Shown here one piece after another: positions 1-8,250 of a DNA stretch of 64,000 nt. Source of the DNA: JASHPR01 sp963833885 (GTDB taxonomy: Bacteria > Actinomycetota > Actinomycetes > Streptosporangiales > Streptosporangiaceae); NCBI GenBank assembly GCA_963833885.1, contig CAWHZU010000012.1, positions 111,768 to 175,767 of the forward strand, read 5' to 3'. The position numbers and the translations under genes are program-made. Under the pieces are notes generated by a model. The model was not told the DNA's origin and did not search any database. It worked only from the letters and a program-made list of their open reading frames with translations. The first letter of the stretch is position 1; every line of letters begins with the position of its first letter.

Positions 1-330
1 CAGCGTGCCCAGCACGGTGCAGGCCGAGACGATGGCGCTGTTACCGAGATACCGCCAGAACGGTATGTAGGTCAGTGCCCTGGGATAGTTGGACCACTGT
101 GGATGGGCCGGCCAGAGGCTGGGCGGGAACTTGAAGATGTCCGCGTTGGACTTCAGCGACCCGGTGAGCATCCAGAACAGCGGAACCAGGAAGATCACCG
201 CGATGACGACCGCGGCCGTGTGCCTCGCGATGCGCGCAAGCCGCCCGCGCCACCGGCGCACGGCCGCGTTTCTGGCCGCCCGCGCGGCCTGGCCGGACCG
301 GGCCTCGGTCTCGTGAGTCGTCACCGCCAT
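1..330 (-). CDS. Carbohydrate ABC transporter permease, MalG type (partial)
   Basis: This is the N-terminal 110 residues of an inner-membrane permease; the rest lies beyond the left window edge. It begins at an ATG two bases after the stop of the preceding permease. The protein shows a basic cytoplasmic leader, then one hydrophobic segment at about residues 38-54, followed by the signature MLTGSLKSNADIF and a periplasmic stretch with PPSLWPAHPQWSNYPRAL, which is typical of the second permease (MalG/LacG/AraQ class) of sugar importers. It should pair with the permease upstream and with a binding lipoprotein. No ATPase gene is visible; in actinomycetes such importers often share a MsiK-type ATPase encoded elsewhere (family knowledge). 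Confidence 0.85.
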   Translation of the reverse strand, partial: MAVTTHETEARSGQAARAARNAAVRRWRGRLARIARHTAAVVIAVIFLVPLFWMLTGSLKSNADIFKFPPSLWPAHPQWSNYPRALTYIPFWRYLGNSAIVSACTVLGTL

Positions 331-332
331 AC

Positions 333-1280
333 CTATTCTCCCGCGTGGCCGTAGCGACGGTTGAGCGCGAAGAACCCGCCGACCACCAGCAGCGAGAACA
401 CCAGCAGCAGGCAGGCCATGGCCGCTGCCTTGCCCATGCTGAGGTAGGTGAACGCGTTCTGGTACAGGTACAGCGAGTAGAACAGGGTCGAGTTGACCGG
501 CGCGCCGAGGTCGAGCGGGCTGGCCACGAACGCCTGCTCGAACATCTGGGTATAGAAGACCAGCGCGATCACCACGTTGTACAGGATGACCGGGCTGAGC
601 AGCGGCAGGGTCACGTGGCGGAACTGGCTCCAGGCGCTCGCGCCGTCCACCGCTGCCGCGTCGTAGTAGTCCTGCGGTATCTCCTTGAGCGCGGCCAGGA
701 AGACGATCATGATCTGCCCGACCGAGCCCCACAAGATGATCATGAGCAGGCTGAGCTTCGCGGTGGCCGGGTCGTCCAGCCAGCCGTACGTCGGCAGGTG
801 CAGCAGGTGCAGCACCCCGTTCAGCAGGCCGTAGTCCGGGTTCAGGATCCACACCCAGGCGATCACCATCGAGACGACCGGCACGACCGCGGGGATGAAG
901 ATGGCGCTCCGGTAGAACGTGACCGCCCGGCCCGGCTTGTTCAGCAGCAGCGCCGTGCCCAGCCCCATCAGGATGCCCGCGGTGCCGCCGATCAGCGTGA
1001 TGTAGAACGTGTTGCGCACCGAGAGCCAGAACACCGGGTCGTGGAACAGCGCACGGTAGTTGGCCATGCCGGTCCACTGGGGCGGCGTCAGCAGGTTGTA
1101 GCTGGTGAAGCTCCAGTACACGCACAGGCCCAGCGGGATGGCGACGAGGCAGATGACCCCGACGGCCCACGGTGACAGGAACGGGAGCGCGGCGAGCACG
1201 CCCCGGCCCCGCACCGCGGACCGCCGGCCGCGCGTGCCCGCCGGCCGGGTAAGTCGGCCGGCTGAAACGCTGCGGGCCAT
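333..1280 (-). CDS. Carbohydrate ABC transporter permease, MalF type
   Basis: A 315-residue membrane protein with about six transmembrane helices; the first (about residues 28-55) follows a basic, cytoplasmic N-terminus. The EAA-like loop region carries VDGASAWSQFRHVTLPLLSP, the usual contact with the ATPase in sugar-type importers. Length and layout fit the first permease (MalF/LacF/UgpA class). It sits 14 bases after the binding-protein gene and two bases before the MalG-type permease, so all three are surely one transcript. Substrate cannot be read from the permease; the neighbouring ROK kinase, DeoR regulator and SIS-domain protein suggest an amino sugar or sugar phosphate precursor. Confidence 0.9.
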   Translation of the reverse strand: MARSVSAGRLTRPAGTRGRRSAVRGRGVLAALPFLSPWAVGVICLVAIPLGLCVYWSFTSYNLLTPPQWTGMANYRALFHDPVFWLSVRNTFYITLIGGTAGILMGLGTALLLNKPGRAVTFYRSAIFIPAVVPVVSMVIAWVWILNPDYGLLNGVLHLLHLPTYGWLDDPATAKLSLLMIILWGSVGQIMIVFLAALKEIPQDYYDAAAVDGASAWSQFRHVTLPLLSPVILYNVVIALVFYTQMFEQAFVASPLDLGAPVNSTLFYSLYLYQNAFTYLSMGKAAAMACLLLVFSLLVVGGFFALNRRYGHAGE

Positions 1281-1294
1281 CGACTATCTCCTCG

Positions 1295-2608
1295 TCACTG
1301 GGACAGGTTGGTCAGGCTGCTCAGCGCCTGGGCCGGCGTCTGCTGGCCGTAGAGGGCCGCGTTCTGGGCCTGGCACAGCTTGGTGGCGTACTCACTGGAC
1401 GTCGCGAGCGGCGGCCACACGTGAACGTGGCTCGACGCGCCGTTCTTGATGAAGAAGTCGAACCCGGCGTTCTTCTCCAGGGAGAACGAGGGGACGCTCT
1501 TCAGCTGCGGCAGGTTCGCGACGAGGTTTGCGAACGTGGACGCGAGCTGCGCGTTCGTGGTCAGCCACGAGATGAAGTCGAACGCCTGCTGCGGGTACTG
1601 AGCGCCGCGGGGGACCAGCTGCGGGTTGGTGTCGATGAAGCTGGTCCCGGTGTTCTGGGACTCGCCGGCCGGCGCCGGGAGCGGCGCGACACCGATCGAG
1701 CTGGCTTCGCTCGGCACGTTCGCGTCGATGTACTGCAGCGCCCACGGCCCGTCGTAGACCATCGCCAGCTTGCCGGACTCGAACGGGTCCTGCGCTGTGA
1801 GGTACGCGCCCGCGCTGCTCAGGAAGTTGGCGATGTTCTGGGCGCCGTACTGCTTCACGTAACTGGCTTCCCAGGACAGCGCCGCCACGTTCGCCGAGGT
1901 GTCCGGGGTGATCTTGCCCGTGCTGCTGTCGTACCACTGGCCGCCGAACAGCCAGCCGTAGGTTTCCAGCGGGCAGACCTGACCCTCGTCCGGGCCGGGC
2001 CAGTCGGGGGTGAAACCCAGCTGGGTTATCTTCCCTCCGGCGCCGGTCTTGGTCAGCTTCTTGGCGTCCGCGCTCAGCTGCTCGAGCGTGGTCGGAGGGT
2101 CGTTGGGGTTGAGTCCGGCGGCCGCGAACAGCTTCTTGTTGTAGAGCAGGCCGGCCGTGAAGTCCATGAATGGCAGCGCGTACACCTTGCCGCCAACCGT
2201 GACCGGCTTCAGCGCGTCGGGGACGAACTTCGACATCGCAAGCTTGCTCTTCGAGATGTACGAGTTCAGCGGTGTGATCGCGCCCTCGGTGGCCCACGAG
2301 GCCAGTTCCAGCGTGGTGCCCAGGTCAATGATGTCCGGAGGGTTGCCGCCGCTGATCGCGGAGAGGATCTTCGCGTCGTTGGTGACCGGCGTCTCGGTGA
2401 TCTGGATGTTCGGGTGCAGGTGCTCGTATTCCTTGATGGCCGAGTCGAGGGCGGCCTCCTCGTGCCCGCCGCCCCACTGCTGCCACATCGTCAGGTGAAT
2501 GACGCCCGAGGCGGAAGACCCCGAGCCGGACGAGCCGCCGCAAGCGGCCAGGACCAGGGCAGCGCAGGACAGCACGCCCGTAGCCACGGTCAGCCGGTGG
2601 GATTTCAT
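1295..2608 (-). CDS. Sugar-binding lipoprotein of ABC transporter
   Basis: A 437-residue extracytoplasmic solute-binding protein, family 1 type. The chosen ATG (MKSHRLTV) is preceded by a strong purine-rich site (GGAAAGGGGAG) and starts a lipoprotein signal ending in the lipobox LVLAAC, so the mature protein is anchored through the cysteine. An in-frame start 15 codons upstream would spoil the signal peptide and is rejected. The mature N-terminus begins with a Ser/Gly linker and VIHLTMWQQWGG, and PPDIIDLG and the DGPWALQYI region match maltose/oligosaccharide-type binding proteins. It captures the substrate outside the cell and delivers it to the two permeases encoded downstream. Confidence 0.9.
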   Translation of the reverse strand: MKSHRLTVATGVLSCAALVLAACGGSSGSGSSASGVIHLTMWQQWGGGHEEAALDSAIKEYEHLHPNIQITETPVTNDAKILSAISGGNPPDIIDLGTTLELASWATEGAITPLNSYISKSKLAMSKFVPDALKPVTVGGKVYALPFMDFTAGLLYNKKLFAAAGLNPNDPPTTLEQLSADAKKLTKTGAGGKITQLGFTPDWPGPDEGQVCPLETYGWLFGGQWYDSSTGKITPDTSANVAALSWEASYVKQYGAQNIANFLSSAGAYLTAQDPFESGKLAMVYDGPWALQYIDANVPSEASSIGVAPLPAPAGESQNTGTSFIDTNPQLVPRGAQYPQQAFDFISWLTTNAQLASTFANLVANLPQLKSVPSFSLEKNAGFDFFIKNGASSHVHVWPPLATSSEYATKLCQAQNAALYGQQTPAQALSSLTNLSQ

Positions 2609-2661
2609 GATTCTCCCCTTTCCTTCTACATCGGCGCACAGTGGCCGGTGCATGAATGTCG

Positions 2662-3423
2662 TCAGGCCAGGAGCACGTCAACCCCGGCTGCGCGAATGGC
2701 CGCGACGCTCTCCGCTGGCGCCGCGGTATCGGTCACCAAAATGTCGACGTCGCCGATGTGGCACAGCCGGACGAAAGACACGGCGCCGATCTTGGTGGAG
2801 TCGGCCACGATGATCTTTCGCCGGGCGCTCTTCAGCGCGGCCTGCTTGGTCTGCGCGTCGTCGTACTCGTATTCCGTGAACCCGGCCTCGACGTCGACTC
2901 CGCCAACGGTCAGGAACGTCGTGTCGAACGTCAGCTGCTCGAGCATCACCGTCGTCGCGGCGCCGACGAATGACCGCTCGTACGGGCGGACCTGGCCGCC
3001 GGGGATCATCAGGGTCACGTTCGGCATGTCGGCAAGGGCATCGGCGATGTGCAGGCTGAGCGCGAGCGCGCGGATCCGCAGATCACGCCGGAAGTTCTGA
3101 ACGGTGTGCAGCGTGGTCGTTCCGGCGTCGACGATGACGGTCTCGCCGTCCCGCACGAGGGCCGCGGCGGCCGCGCCGATCCGCTGCTTTGCCTCGACGT
3201 GCCGCATGCTGCGCGCGGCGAAGCCGGGCTCGAAGCTGCGTGAGGTGTTCGAGATCGCCCCGCCGTGCACCCGGGTCAGCTCCCCGCGTGCCTCCAGCTC
3301 CTCCAGGTCCCTCCGGACGGTCATCTCGGACACCCGCAGGCGGCTGGCCAGGTCGACCACCCGGGCCCGGCCGGTCGCCTGGACCGCCTCGCAGATCAGC
3401 CGATGCCGCTCGGCCCTAGTCAT
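2662..3423 (-). CDS. DeoR-family transcriptional regulator
   Basis: A 253-residue repressor. The N-terminal helix-turn-helix (about residues 3-57) includes RVVDLASRLRVSEMTVRRDL and ELTRVHGGA, the classic DeoR signature; the C-terminal DeoRC sugar-phosphate sensor domain carries VIVDAGTTTL and ends with VLVTDTAAP. The start chosen, ATG followed by ACTAGG, overlaps the stop of the ROK kinase gene by eight bases, implying translational coupling; an extended reading 50 codons longer lies entirely inside that gene and has no typical DeoR sequence. It lies between kinase and transporter genes, so it most likely represses this operon and the divergent SIS gene and is released by a phosphorylated sugar. 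An inverted repeat in the divergent promoter region is a candidate operator. Confidence 0.9.
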   Translation of the reverse strand: MTRAERHRLICEAVQATGRARVVDLASRLRVSEMTVRRDLEELEARGELTRVHGGAISNTSRSFEPGFAARSMRHVEAKQRIGAAAAALVRDGETVIVDAGTTTLHTVQNFRRDLRIRALALSLHIADALADMPNVTLMIPGGQVRPYERSFVGAATTVMLEQLTFDTTFLTVGGVDVEAGFTEYEYDDAQTKQAALKSARRKIIVADSTKIGAVSFVRLCHIGDVDILVTDTAAPAESVAAIRAAGVDVLLA

Positions 3424-4327
3424 GGCCGGGTCCTGAGATGAATGCCAGGTGCGCGGCGCCCACGCAGCCGGCCAGCCCGCCGAGCGCAGACTCGCGCACC
3501 TGAACCCCTGGCGGCGCGAACCGGTACCCGCGCAGCTGCTGCCGGGCCTGCTCGACCAGCGCCGGGAGGTCACCGTGCCCGTTCCCGGTCAGCACCACCA
3601 AATCGGGGGCGTGCATGGCCACAAGGTTGAGCACGGCGGTGCACAGCGCCGCCCGCGCGCGGTCCACGATCCGCCCGAGCGCAGGGATCCGGTCGGCCGC
3701 CGCGAACACATCGGCCGCGCTCGCACCCTCGGCCAGGGTGCCAGTGGACAGCGCTTCGCGTAGCACCGCCGCACCCGAGGCCACGGACTCCACGCAGCCG
3801 AGCGCGCCGCAGTAGGCAGGCCCGCCGGGATCCACGACATGGTGGCCCGCCTCCGGGTGGCTGCCGGCCGCGCCGCGGAAGATCTGGCCGCCGGAGATCA
3901 CGCCGACGCCGATGCCGGTGCCGATTGTGAGGCAGGCCAGCACGCCCACCTCGACGCCGGCGCCGGTCCACGCTTCGCCGAGCGCCGCGGCGTCAGCGTC
4001 GTTCGCCAGCCATACCGGCACGCCGAAGGCCTCGGCCAGCACCTGGGTGACCGCGCCCTGATAGGCGCCGGGCAGCGTGTCCGGGTTGCTGATCACGCCG
4101 CGAACCGGATCGACCGGGCCGGTTGCGCCGACGCCGATGCCGACCGGAGGGTCACCGGCCGCCTTCTCGATCAGGCTGGCGGTCATGTCGATGAGCTGGG
4201 CGAACGGGCGGGTACTCCGGCCCGGGTCCAGCGGCTCGGTAAGGACGCTGCCCACCGATCCGGCTTCGTCGACCTGAGCCGCGCGCACGTTGGTGCCGCC
4301 GAGGTCGACACCCACTGCCCAGGCCAT
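3416..4327 (-). CDS. ROK-family sugar kinase
   Basis: A 303-residue cytosolic kinase that should phosphorylate a hexose or N-acyl hexosamine using ATP. The N-terminal phosphate-binding motif is VGVDLGGTNVRAA; a second motif, GIGVGATGPVDP, and the catalytic-loop region WLANDADAAALGE (catalytic Asp in ND) follow. The ROK zinc region reads EAGHHVV then AYCGALGCVES: the family consensus has three cysteines (CxCGxxGCxE), and here the first is replaced by alanine or tyrosine, so zinc binding may be altered. It is the first gene of the uptake operon, transcribed away from the SIS-domain gene. Glucokinase or N-acetylglucosamine/N-acetylmannosamine kinase are the main options; the specificity cannot be decided by eye. 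Confidence 0.88.
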   Translation of the reverse strand: MAWAVGVDLGGTNVRAAQVDEAGSVGSVLTEPLDPGRSTRPFAQLIDMTASLIEKAAGDPPVGIGVGATGPVDPVRGVISNPDTLPGAYQGAVTQVLAEAFGVPVWLANDADAAALGEAWTGAGVEVGVLACLTIGTGIGVGVISGGQIFRGAAGSHPEAGHHVVDPGGPAYCGALGCVESVASGAAVLREALSTGTLAEGASAADVFAAADRIPALGRIVDRARAALCTAVLNLVAMHAPDLVVLTGNGHGDLPALVEQARQQLRGYRFAPPGVQVRESALGGLAGCVGAAHLAFISGPGHD

Positions 4328-4436
4328 GGTTTAGCTCAGGCCGTGCTGCAGCGGGCGAAGCCGGCGCGGGAGGAACCCGTCAATCTGCGAATACCTTCCA
4401 GGCGCGGCCACGAGGGGAATATAGGGCGTTCATAAC

Positions 4437-4453
4437 AACCACGTCAACTGGTT
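4437..4453. promoter_or_regulatory. Inverted repeat, candidate DeoR operator
   Basis: AACCA and TGGTT form a 5-bp inverted repeat separated by seven bases, within a short AT-richer island between the divergent ROK-kinase and SIS genes; flanking ATAAC (upstream) and GTTAT (downstream) extend the dyad loosely. The place fits an operator controlling both directions. Assignment to the neighbouring DeoR protein is inference. Confidence 0.35.
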
Positions 4454-4478
4454 GATTCGCACAGTTATCTGTTAGAGT
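4452..4478 (+). promoter_or_regulatory. Promoter of SIS gene, probably leaderless
   Basis: TTGATT (4452-4457) and TAGAGT (4473-4478) are spaced by 15 bases. The -10-like hexamer ends seven bases before the GTG start at 4486, and there is no purine-rich ribosome site, so transcription probably begins at or next to the start codon. Confidence 0.4.
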
Positions 4479-4485
4479 CCGGCCC

Positions 4486-5514
4486 GTGACAAGCCTCTCC
4501 GAGTCCGTGACCCCGCCGTACATAGCGGACATCCGAAGCCAGCCCGAGGCTCTCCAACGGCTACTCGACCAGGGGCTGTCGGCGGAGGCCCTGGCACTCC
4601 TGCGGCGCCTGCCCCGGTTCGGCCGGGTGATCATGACCGGCATGGGGGCGTCACTGCACGCGCTGTACCCCGGCTTCCTGGCGCTCGCCGCCGCGGGCGT
4701 CCCGGTCTGGTGCATCGAGGCCGCCGAGCTGCTGTCCGACGCGGGCGGCCTGGTCACGGCCGACAGCCTGCTGTGGGTGACCTCGCAGTCAGGACGGTCC
4801 GCCGAGGTTGCGCCGCTGCTGGCCCGGTCCCCCCGGCCGCAGGCCATCCTGGGCGTCACGAACGACATGACGGGCCCGCTGGCAGCAGCGGCGGACGCGG
4901 TGATCGAGCTCCGCTCCGGAGAGGAGCACACCGTCGGCACCCGCAGCTACCTGAACAGCCTCGCCGCGCACCTGATGGCCACCGGGGCCGCACTCGGCCG
5001 GCCGGTGCCGCGCGACGTCTACGACATGCCGGGCAGGCTGGCCGGCTACCTGAATCAGTGGGATGACCAACTGGCCGCCTGGGACGCGGCGGTCAGCCAG
5101 GAGATCCTGTTCACGGTCGGCAGGGGTGCCTCGCTCGCGGCCGCGCGCACCGGCGCGCTGATCGTCAAGGAAGCCGCGAAGACGCCCCTCGAGGCGATGA
5201 GCGCCCCCCAGTTCCGGCACGGCCCGCTGGAGATGGCCGACGGCAGGACGTGCGTGATCGTGCTGCCGGGGACCGCGGCCGATGCGGTGCCGAACGACCG
5301 GCTGGCCGACGACCTGTCCGCGGTCGGCGCCAACGTGGTGCGCCTGGCGGCAGGCTACGGCCCGGGGCCCCGGATGCCCGAGGTCCGCGCCGACGAGACC
5401 CGGCCGATCGCCGAGATCGTGCCGTTCCAGGTGCTCAGCGTCCTGCTGGCGCAGCGGCGCGGGCTGGAGCCCGGAGCCTTCAGGCAGATCGGCAAGGTCA
5501 CGACCACGCTGTGA
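4486..5514 (+). CDS. SIS-domain sugar-phosphate isomerase/deaminase
   Basis: A 342-residue cytosolic protein with two SIS sugar isomerase domains, about residues 30-165 and 190-330, like the isomerase half of GlmS but without the glutaminase domain. Visible motifs are GMGASLHA, LLWVTSQSGRSAE, the second-domain GRGASLAAARTGAL, and SAPQFRHGPLEMADG, which matches the (E/Q)FRHGP motif of GlmS, AgaS and SIS-type glucosamine-6-phosphate deaminases. It is divergent from the ROK kinase/transporter operon, so I infer that it converts the phosphorylated imported amino sugar toward fructose-6-phosphate. GTG is the only plausible start; no Shine-Dalgarno is present. A fructosamine deglycase role is an alternative. 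Confidence 0.82.
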   Translation: MTSLSESVTPPYIADIRSQPEALQRLLDQGLSAEALALLRRLPRFGRVIMTGMGASLHALYPGFLALAAAGVPVWCIEAAELLSDAGGLVTADSLLWVTSQSGRSAEVAPLLARSPRPQAILGVTNDMTGPLAAAADAVIELRSGEEHTVGTRSYLNSLAAHLMATGAALGRPVPRDVYDMPGRLAGYLNQWDDQLAAWDAAVSQEILFTVGRGASLAAARTGALIVKEAAKTPLEAMSAPQFRHGPLEMADGRTCVIVLPGTAADAVPNDRLADDLSAVGANVVRLAAGYGPGPRMPEVRADETRPIAEIVPFQVLSVLLAQRRGLEPGAFRQIGKVTTTL

Positions 5515-5544
5515 TCGCGCCGCCGCCAGCGAGGCGGTCGCGAC

Positions 5545-5550
5545 TAAGCT
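5545..5550 (+). promoter_or_regulatory. -10-like element before nadE, leaderless arrangement
   Basis: TAAGCT ends six bases before the GTG start of nadE and no ribosome-binding site is present, the same geometry as at the map, SARP and SIS genes in this window. Confidence 0.3.
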
Positions 5551-5556
5551 GGGCCA

Positions 5557-7362
5557 GTGCCCCAGATGCGCATAGCCCTCGCCCAGGTCAACGCTACCGT
5601 CGGAGATCTGGCCGGTAACGCGGACCTGATCGTCGACTGGACCAGGCGCGCCGCCGGCCAGGGCGCCAGGCTCGTGGTGTTCCCGGAGATGATGCTGACC
5701 GGCTATCCGGTCGAGGACCTGGCGCTCCGCGCGTCGTTCGTCGAGGCGTCGATCGCCGCGCTGGACGCCACCGCGGAGCGGCTGGCCGCCGAGGGGCTCG
5801 GCGGTGTCGCCGTGGTGACCGGGTACCTGGACCGCGTGACCGGCATGCGGCCGCGGGTCGGGCTGCCCGCCGGGGCGCCGCTCGACGCCGCGGCGCTGCT
5901 GTATGACGGCGCGGTCGCCGTGCGGTCGGCCAAGCACCACCTGCCGAACTACGGCGTCTTCGACGAGTACCGGTACTTCGTTCCCGGTGACGTCCTGCCC
6001 GTCGTCAGGCTGCAGGCGGACGACGGCGGACTGGTCGACGTCGCGATCGCGATCTGCGAGGACCTGTGGCAGGACGGCGGCCCGGTCGCGGTCTGCCGCG
6101 CGGCAGGTGCCGGCCTGCTCGTGGTGCCCAACGCCTCGCCGTACGAGCGCGGCAAGGACGACACCCGCCTGGAGCTGGTCCAGCGCCGGGCCGCCGAAGC
6201 CGGGGCCACGCTGGCGTACGTGAACATGGTGGGCGGCCAGGACGAGCTGGTCTTCGACGGCGACTCGATCATCGTCGACGCCGCGGGCGAGCTGCTGGCC
6301 AGGGGCCCGCAGTTCGAGCAGGAGCTGGTCGTCGCCGACCTGGAGCTGGAGCCCGCGGTCTCGTCGCCGTGCCCCTCGGACACCCCGGTCGACGCGCGCG
6401 ACGGCTCGATGATCACGATCCGCCGGCTGGAGCTGCCCGCCAAGGCCGGTGCTAGCCGGCCGGACCGCCCGGAGCCGCGCACCACCTGGCCGCGGCTGTC
6501 CGACCCCGCCGAGGTCTACGCGGCCCTGGTCCTCGGCGTGCACGACTACGTGCGCAAGAACGGTTTCGGCTCGGTGATCCTGGCGCTGTCCGGGGGCATC
6601 GACTCCGCGCTGACCGCGACGATCGCTGCGGACGCCGTCGGCCCGGACAAGGTGCACGTGGTGCTGATGCCCAGCCGCTACTCGTCGGATCACTCGGTCA
6701 CCGACGCGGAGGACCTGGCGAAGCGGCAGGGCCTGCACGCCAGGACCGTGCCGATCCGGTCCATGGTCGACGCGTTCGAGGTGGAGCTCAGCCTGTCCGG
6801 GCTGGCCGCGGAGAACCTGCAGGCCAGGATCCGCGGCATGATCCTCATGTCGCTGTCCAACGCCGAGGGCCACCTGGCCCTCACCACGGGCAACAAGAGC
6901 GAGCTGGCCACCGGCTACTCCACGCTCTACGGCGACTCGGCCGGCGGCTTCGGGCCGATCAAGGACGTCCTGAAGACGCTGGTCTGGGACCTGGCCCGGT
7001 GGCGCAACAGCCAGGCGGAGAGCCGCGGCGAGACGCCGCCGATCCCGGAGAACTCGATCACCAAGCCGCCGAGCGCCGAGCTCGCGCCAGGGCAGATGGA
7101 CAGCGACACGCTGCCGGACTACCCGGAGCTCGACGCGATCCTCGAGGGGTACGTGGAGCAGGACATGGGCGCAGCGGAACTCGCCGCGGCCGGCCACGAC
7201 CCGGCGCTCGTCGAGCGGGTGATCCGCATGGTCGACCTGGCCGAGTACAAGCGCCGGCAGTACCCCCCGGGCCCGAAGATCACGCCGAAGAACTTCGGCA
7301 GGGACCGCCGCCTGCCGATCACCAACCGGTGGCGTGAGCCGCTCAGCGAGCCGCCGGCCTAG
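5557..7362 (+). CDS. nadE: Glutamine-dependent NAD+ synthetase
   Basis: A 601-residue two-domain enzyme making NAD+ from deamido-NAD+, ATP and glutamine. The N-terminal nitrilase-type glutaminase (about 1-270) shows its Glu-Lys-Cys triad regions: LVVFPEMMLTGYP (Glu44), SAKHHLPNYGVFDEYRYF and AIAICEDLWQDGGP. The C-terminal synthetase (about 310-600) has the pyrophosphate loop LALSGGIDSALTA and TTGNKSELATGYSTLYGD. Length matches the shorter bacterial type rather than the roughly 680-residue mycobacterial one. The start is GTG; a second start, ATG three codons downstream, is also possible. The TAG stop lies inside the first unit of a 35-bp tandem repeat. Confidence 0.96.
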   Translation: MPQMRIALAQVNATVGDLAGNADLIVDWTRRAAGQGARLVVFPEMMLTGYPVEDLALRASFVEASIAALDATAERLAAEGLGGVAVVTGYLDRVTGMRPRVGLPAGAPLDAAALLYDGAVAVRSAKHHLPNYGVFDEYRYFVPGDVLPVVRLQADDGGLVDVAIAICEDLWQDGGPVAVCRAAGAGLLVVPNASPYERGKDDTRLELVQRRAAEAGATLAYVNMVGGQDELVFDGDSIIVDAAGELLARGPQFEQELVVADLELEPAVSSPCPSDTPVDARDGSMITIRRLELPAKAGASRPDRPEPRTTWPRLSDPAEVYAALVLGVHDYVRKNGFGSVILALSGGIDSALTATIAADAVGPDKVHVVLMPSRYSSDHSVTDAEDLAKRQGLHARTVPIRSMVDAFEVELSLSGLAAENLQARIRGMILMSLSNAEGHLALTTGNKSELATGYSTLYGDSAGGFGPIKDVLKTLVWDLARWRNSQAESRGETPPIPENSITKPPSAELAPGQMDSDTLPDYPELDAILEGYVEQDMGAAELAAAGHDPALVERVIRMVDLAEYKRRQYPPGPKITPKNFGRDRRLPITNRWREPLSEPPA

Positions 7363-7463
7363 AGCTCGACCGTGCTGCCGGGCTCCAGCCGACCTAGAGC
7401 TCGACCGTGCTGCCCGGCTCCAGCCGACCTAGAGCTCGACCGTGCTGCCCGGCTCCAGCCGAC
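7359..7463. repeat. 35-bp tandem repeat, three units, duplicating a gene 3' end
   Basis: Three head-to-tail 35-bp units start at 7359, 7394 and 7429; a fourth, diverged copy beginning at 7464 is the genuine 3' end of the metallo-beta-lactamase-fold gene. Each unit, read on the minus strand, repeats that gene's last codons (RLEPGSTVEL-stop). Each also contains the small dyad CGGCTCCAGCCG. Units 2 and 3 are identical over 35 bases and unit 1 differs by one base, suggesting recent expansion. Confidence 0.95.
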
Positions 7464-8105
7464 CTAGAGCTCGACCGCGGTGCCCGGCTCCAGCCGGGCG
7501 AACGACGCCCCGGTTGGCTGTGCCGCGACTTGCATCATTTGCTGCATCAGGCCGATGCCGTTCGCGTTCAGGATCGCGTCGTGGATCGCGTACGCCCGCT
7601 GCGGCGCGACCTCCCGGGCGTAGTCGATCATCTCGGCGGTCTTGAGCCACGGCGCGACGATGGGCAGCAGCAGCGTCGGCACCCGGTCCTCGGGAACGGT
7701 GAGCGAGTCGCCGGGGTGGAAGACCTCGCCGTCCACGGCGAACCCGGTGTTGATGACGATCGGGATCTCGCGGTAGACCTGCGCGTGATCGTGGCCGTAG
7801 ACGTGGACGTCGAATCCGGCCGCGGAGAAGGTGTCGCCGTGATCAACGGTGCGTACCCGGGCACCGAAGTCGCGGAACTGCCCGGCGACCGAGGCGTTTG
7901 TCCATAGGTTCAGGCCCGGGTTGCCCGCCAGCGCCGCGCGGACGGCGTCGGCGTCGAGGTGATCCGGGTGCTCGTGGGTGACCAGGACCGCGCTGGCACC
8001 GCTGAGCGCGTCGGCGGCTTCGCTCCAGCGGCCCGGGTCGATCACCAGCGTCGCCCCGTCCTTCTCCAGCCGGATGCAGGAGTGTCCCAGCTTGGTCAGC
8101 CGCAT
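7464..8105 (-). CDS. Metallo-beta-lactamase-fold hydrolase
   Basis: A 213-residue cytosolic protein of the metal-dependent hydrolase superfamily (UlaG/UPF0173-like single-domain type). Metal-binding motifs are LTKLGHSCIRLE at the N-terminus, VLVTHEHPDHLD (HxHxDH) at about residues 40-51, and the later VINTGFAVDGE and HPGDSL segments. The ATG has a clear AGGAGG four bases upstream. It is convergent with nadE, and its last ten codons plus stop have been duplicated in the repeat next to it. Substrate is unknown; RNase-like or lactonase activities are both seen in this superfamily. Confidence 0.82.
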   Translation of the reverse strand: MRLTKLGHSCIRLEKDGATLVIDPGRWSEAADALSGASAVLVTHEHPDHLDADAVRAALAGNPGLNLWTNASVAGQFRDFGARVRTVDHGDTFSAAGFDVHVYGHDHAQVYREIPIVINTGFAVDGEVFHPGDSLTVPEDRVPTLLLPIVAPWLKTAEMIDYAREVAPQRAYAIHDAILNANGIGLMQQMMQVAAQPTGASFARLEPGTAVEL

Positions 8106-8250
8106 TTAACCTCCTGTTGACTCGGCATGCCGTGCCTCACCCAGGCGACGATACGCGGGCCGGCCAGGCCTGTCCTCACCCGCCAGTGACGTGCGATGAT
8201 CGACGTGTCCGGGTACGCCGAAGGGGCGCCTCGAGGCATGGAGGTCCTAG

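Noticed and set aside
4789..7197. Open minus-strand frame of about 800 codons opposite the SIS and nadE genes
   Set aside because: It is a mirror of two well-supported genes in high-GC DNA, rich in Arg, Gly, Pro and Gln-Asp pairs with no family motif.
7359..7463. 35-bp repeats taken as CRISPR or attachment sites
   Set aside because: They are tandem copies of a gene 3' end with no spacers, integrase or tRNA.
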